DNA of 64,000 nt from JAZKFT01 sp965246935 (GTDB lineage Bacteria > Bacteroidota > Bacteroidia > Chitinophagales > Chitinophagaceae). The stretch spans positions 310,001-374,000 of the forward strand of contig CBDFGC010000038.1 of the NCBI GenBank assembly GCA_965246935.1. The letters are read 5' to 3'. Each line of letters opens with the position of its first letter. The stretch's first letter is position 1. The notes under the pieces are model-generated. The model worked only from the letters and a program-made list of their open reading frames with translations, did no database searches and was not told where the DNA came from. This document shows, in pieces, positions 61,830 to 64,000 of the stretch. The position numbers and the translations under genes are program-made.

Positions 61830-62044
61830 TCCTGACAACTCCGCACACCTAAGCGCCGGCCTCCGTCCGGTGCTGGCCCGTTACTAATCTTCGAATTTTG
61901 CAATTTTCGGATATAAGTGACGAATAGACACAGGACAGAGTCCTGCGCCTATAAATCCTGCCCGCTCTGCGAAGTCTCTGACTTCGCAGCCTTATGTTCT
62001 TCGTAGTCTCTGACTACTTTAAAATCAGATTCACAAACAATTAC
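61830..62044. other. spacer with several short palindromes
   Basis: Words: GCGCCGGCCTCCGTCCGGTGC, CAGGACAGAGTCCTG, CTGCGAAGTC-loop-GACTTCGCAG and GTAGTCTCTGACTAC. Each is a small hairpin, stacked over about 170 bp before the second CRTAC1 gene. No gene is seen; the first ATG of the next frame (61994) falls inside one hairpin, so I prefer the later GTG start. Confidence 0.6.
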
Positions 62045-64000
62045 GTGGTCACCAAAACAATTGCATTTATTCTTATCGGCATCAGCTTGCTATGCTACGC
62101 TTGCAAAACAAAGCCTGTTGTAAAAGCTAAAACGCTGTTCACTTTAATGGACAGTACCGGCGTTCAATTTGTAAATACAGTGCACGATACCACGGATCTT
62201 AATATTTTAAATTATCGTAATTTTTACAACGGTGGTGGTGCTGCCATTGGCGATCTAAATAATGACGGACTGCCTGATATTTTTTTTACAGCTAACCAGG
62301 GTGCTAATAAACTCTATCTGAATAAGGGCAATTTTAAGTTTGAAGATATTTCAGCCAAGGCAGGTTTTGGCGATAAAAAACAATGGAGTACCGGCGTAGT
62401 ACTGGCCGATGTCAATAATGATGGCTGGCTGGATATTTATGTAAGTAACGCAGGCAGCATGACCGATTCATCACTACGCCGAAACCAGTTATTCATCAAC
62501 CACCACAACCTTACGTTTACCGACTCGGCCGCTGCCTACGGGCTGGATAATGCAGGCTACACTACGCAGGTATCTTTTTTTGATTATGACCTGGATGGCG
62601 ATTTGGATTGCTTTATGGTAAACAATAGTCCTATTTCGCCCAACAGTCTGAACCTGGCAAACTACCGGGATATACCGGATGATAGCCTGCACCTGTCAAC
62701 GCAATGGCGGGGCGGCGGCGACCATCTATACCGCAATGATGGGCCTTTGGTTTCCTCCCCGTTGGAGGGACGGAAGGGGGGCTTTACCGAAGTATCCAAA
62801 CAGGCAGGTATTCATGGCAGCATCATTTCTTTTGGGCTGGGCGTAACAGTAGGTGATGTAAATGGCGACGGCTACCCCGATGTATATGTGTCCAACGATT
62901 ATTTTGAACGGGATTACCTGTACATTAACCAAAAAAACGGAACCTTCAAGGATGAAGCGGAGGATTGGCTGCAGCATACCAGCCTGGCCAGCATGGGCGC
63001 CGATTTTGGAGACATTAACAACGATGGCTACCCCGATATTTTTACAACGGATATGTTGCCTGGTGAAGACTTCCGCAAAAAAACAACATTGGCTTTTGAA
63101 GACATAAACATGTACCGGCTTAAGCAGAAAAATGGTTTTTACCACCAGTTTTTCCAGAACACTTTGCAACTGAATAATGGCAATGGAAAGTTTGCCGACA
63201 TAGCGAATTATGCTGGCGTACCCGCCACCGACTGGAGCTGGGGCGGAATTATGTTTGATGCTGATAATGATGGTTACACCGACCTGTATGTATGCAATGG
63301 CATTTACCATGATTTAATTAACCAGGATTTCCTTGATTTCACAGCTAATGAGATTATGCAGAATATGGTGGCCACCGGCAAAAAGGAAGACCTGCATGCA
63401 GTTATTGATAAAATGCCCTCCATTCATGTATTGAATAAAGCATATAAGAATAACGGAGACTTATCGTTTACCGATGCCGGCGAAGGATGGGGATTTACAC
63501 AGCCTTCCTTTTCCAACGGGGCCGCTTATGGCGACCTGGATAACGACGGCGATCTGGATCTGATTGTAAACAATGTAAACCAGCCGGCGTACATCTATCG
63601 GAATAATGCACAGCAGTATCATCAGCAAAACTATATAAGCGTTACGCTACAGGGCAGTAGCCACAACCGTTTTGCCATTGGCAGCACCATTAAAATTTAC
63701 CAGGGTGGGCAGGTGCTTACACGGGAAGTAATGCCCAGCCGGGGCTTTCAGTCGTCTGTGGATTACAAAATAGTAATTGGCCTGGGAAAAAGGGCACAGG
63801 TAGATTCTATGGTCGTACTTTGGCCCGACCGCTCCTCGTCGGCTTACATTCATCCAAAGCTAAATAGTACCTATACGATAAAGGAAGAGCAGGCTCAAAA
63901 AAGGCGACCTGAATCTACTGAAAAAACAGAAGCACCTGCTTTATTTACGCAGGTACCAACTGCTTTCGAAAAACATACGGAAGATGATTACGTCGACTTT
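62045..64000 (+). CDS. large FG-GAP/VCBS lipoprotein (CRTAC1-like), copy 2, runs off the window
   Basis: Paralogue of the gene at 57789, open to the last base. Start: GTG 62045 gives VVTKTIAFILIGISLLCYAC with a good lipobox; ATG 61994 adds 17 residues. The order of modules matches copy 1: NGGGAAIGDLNNDGLPDIFF, DYDLDGDLDCFMVNNSP, GDVNGDGYPDVYVSND, DLDNDGDLDLIVNNVNQP, the ASPIC/UnbV block near 63640-63850 (VMPSRGFQSSVDYKIVIGLG). Near 62751 it has 11 extra residues (PLVSSPLEGRK) from a half palindromic element. Confidence 0.93.
   Translation, partial: MVTKTIAFILIGISLLCYACKTKPVVKAKTLFTLMDSTGVQFVNTVHDTTDLNILNYRNFYNGGGAAIGDLNNDGLPDIFFTANQGANKLYLNKGNFKFEDISAKAGFGDKKQWSTGVVLADVNNDGWLDIYVSNAGSMTDSSLRRNQLFINHHNLTFTDSAAAYGLDNAGYTTQVSFFDYDLDGDLDCFMVNNSPISPNSLNLANYRDIPDDSLHLSTQWRGGGDHLYRNDGPLVSSPLEGRKGGFTEVSKQAGIHGSIISFGLGVTVGDVNGDGYPDVYVSNDYFERDYLYINQKNGTFKDEAEDWLQHTSLASMGADFGDINNDGYPDIFTTDMLPGEDFRKKTTLAFEDINMYRLKQKNGFYHQFFQNTLQLNNGNGKFADIANYAGVPATDWSWGGIMFDADNDGYTDLYVCNGIYHDLINQDFLDFTANEIMQNMVATGKKEDLHAVIDKMPSIHVLNKAYKNNGDLSFTDAGEGWGFTQPSFSNGAAYGDLDNDGDLDLIVNNVNQPAYIYRNNAQQYHQQNYISVTLQGSSHNRFAIGSTIKIYQGGQVLTREVMPSRGFQSSVDYKIVIGLGKRAQVDSMVVLWPDRSSSAYIHPKLNSTYTIKEEQAQKRRPESTEKTEAPALFTQVPTAFEKHTEDDYVDF
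62754..62781. repeat. half palindromic element inside CRTAC1 copy 2
   Basis: CCTCCCCGTTGGAGGGACGG and the following AAGGGGGG resemble the right arm of the purH element (CCTCCCCCGTTGGGGGAGG). Copy 1 lacks it: YRNDNGHFTEV there, YRNDGPLVSSPLEGRKGGFT here. The reading frame is kept. Confidence 0.75.

Noticed and set aside
61840..62030. CRISPR-like array before the second CRTAC1 gene
   Set aside because: The hairpins differ from each other, spacing is irregular and no cas genes are present.

Overview
The window looks like a chromosomal segment of a Bacteroidota bacterium, most likely a chitinophagaceae-type member of Chitinophagales. The grounds are a SusC/SusD pair, a TonB receptor with a carboxypeptidase-regulatory N-domain, two large FG-GAP/ASPIC-UnbV (CRTAC1-like) lipoproteins, DUF5777, YceI and Uma2 family proteins, AT-leaning intergenic DNA, and start sites without strong Shine-Dalgarno sequences. 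I saw no rRNA, tRNA or CRISPR array.

Layout. 0-4.1 kb: TonB-dependent receptor and a secreted M20 amidohydrolase. 4.1-10.8 kb: an accessory stretch with a frameshifted GT22-like glycosyltransferase between inverted repeats, a 230-bp structured repeat, a frameshifted FMN reductase, a slipin with a partner of unknown function, and an IS3-family element. 11-20.5 kb: alpha-glucan phosphorylase, an MntR-like regulator with an MntH-Usp fusion, Uma2, FabD, a MocA/XdhC pair and a YjbR protein. 20.5-23 kb: a REP-associated Y1 transposase (RAYT) gene next to its palindromes, split by a 1,847-bp insertion sequence. 23-33 kb: LigA, a histidine phosphatase, ComEC, PurH carrying an in-frame palindromic element, an EamA transporter and DinB. 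33.6-38.1 kb: a six-gene minus-strand cluster read in the order ECF sigma factor, membrane-anchored beta-barrel protein, OB-fold protein, cytochrome c lipoprotein, YceI, DUF5777 protein. 38-46.6 kb: Uma2, DUF420, SCO, a double-PDZ protein, AlaS (with a decayed copy of its 3' end) and an M23 peptidase. 46.8-51.7 kb: MerR, small lipoproteins, a second identical copy of the 1,847-bp IS and an OmpA lipoprotein. 51.9-64 kb: a LacI-type regulator with a perfect operator palindrome, divergent from SusC-SusD-CRTAC1, then a PIN toxin-antitoxin pair and a second CRTAC1 gene that runs off the window.

How the genes work together. The 52-64 kb block reads as one glycan or nutrient uptake locus under LacI control: SusC/SusD import plus large surface lipoproteins. 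The sigma-factor cluster is an envelope/redox module that probably controls itself. MntR and MntH form a manganese homeostasis pair.

The most unusual feature is the density of palindromic dispersed repeats. At least eight families occur. One family has inserted in frame inside purH and, as a half element, inside the second CRTAC1 gene, which recalls the protein-coding palindromic elements of Rickettsia. Another family sits beside the RAYT gene likely to mobilise it, and that RAYT gene is broken by an IS.
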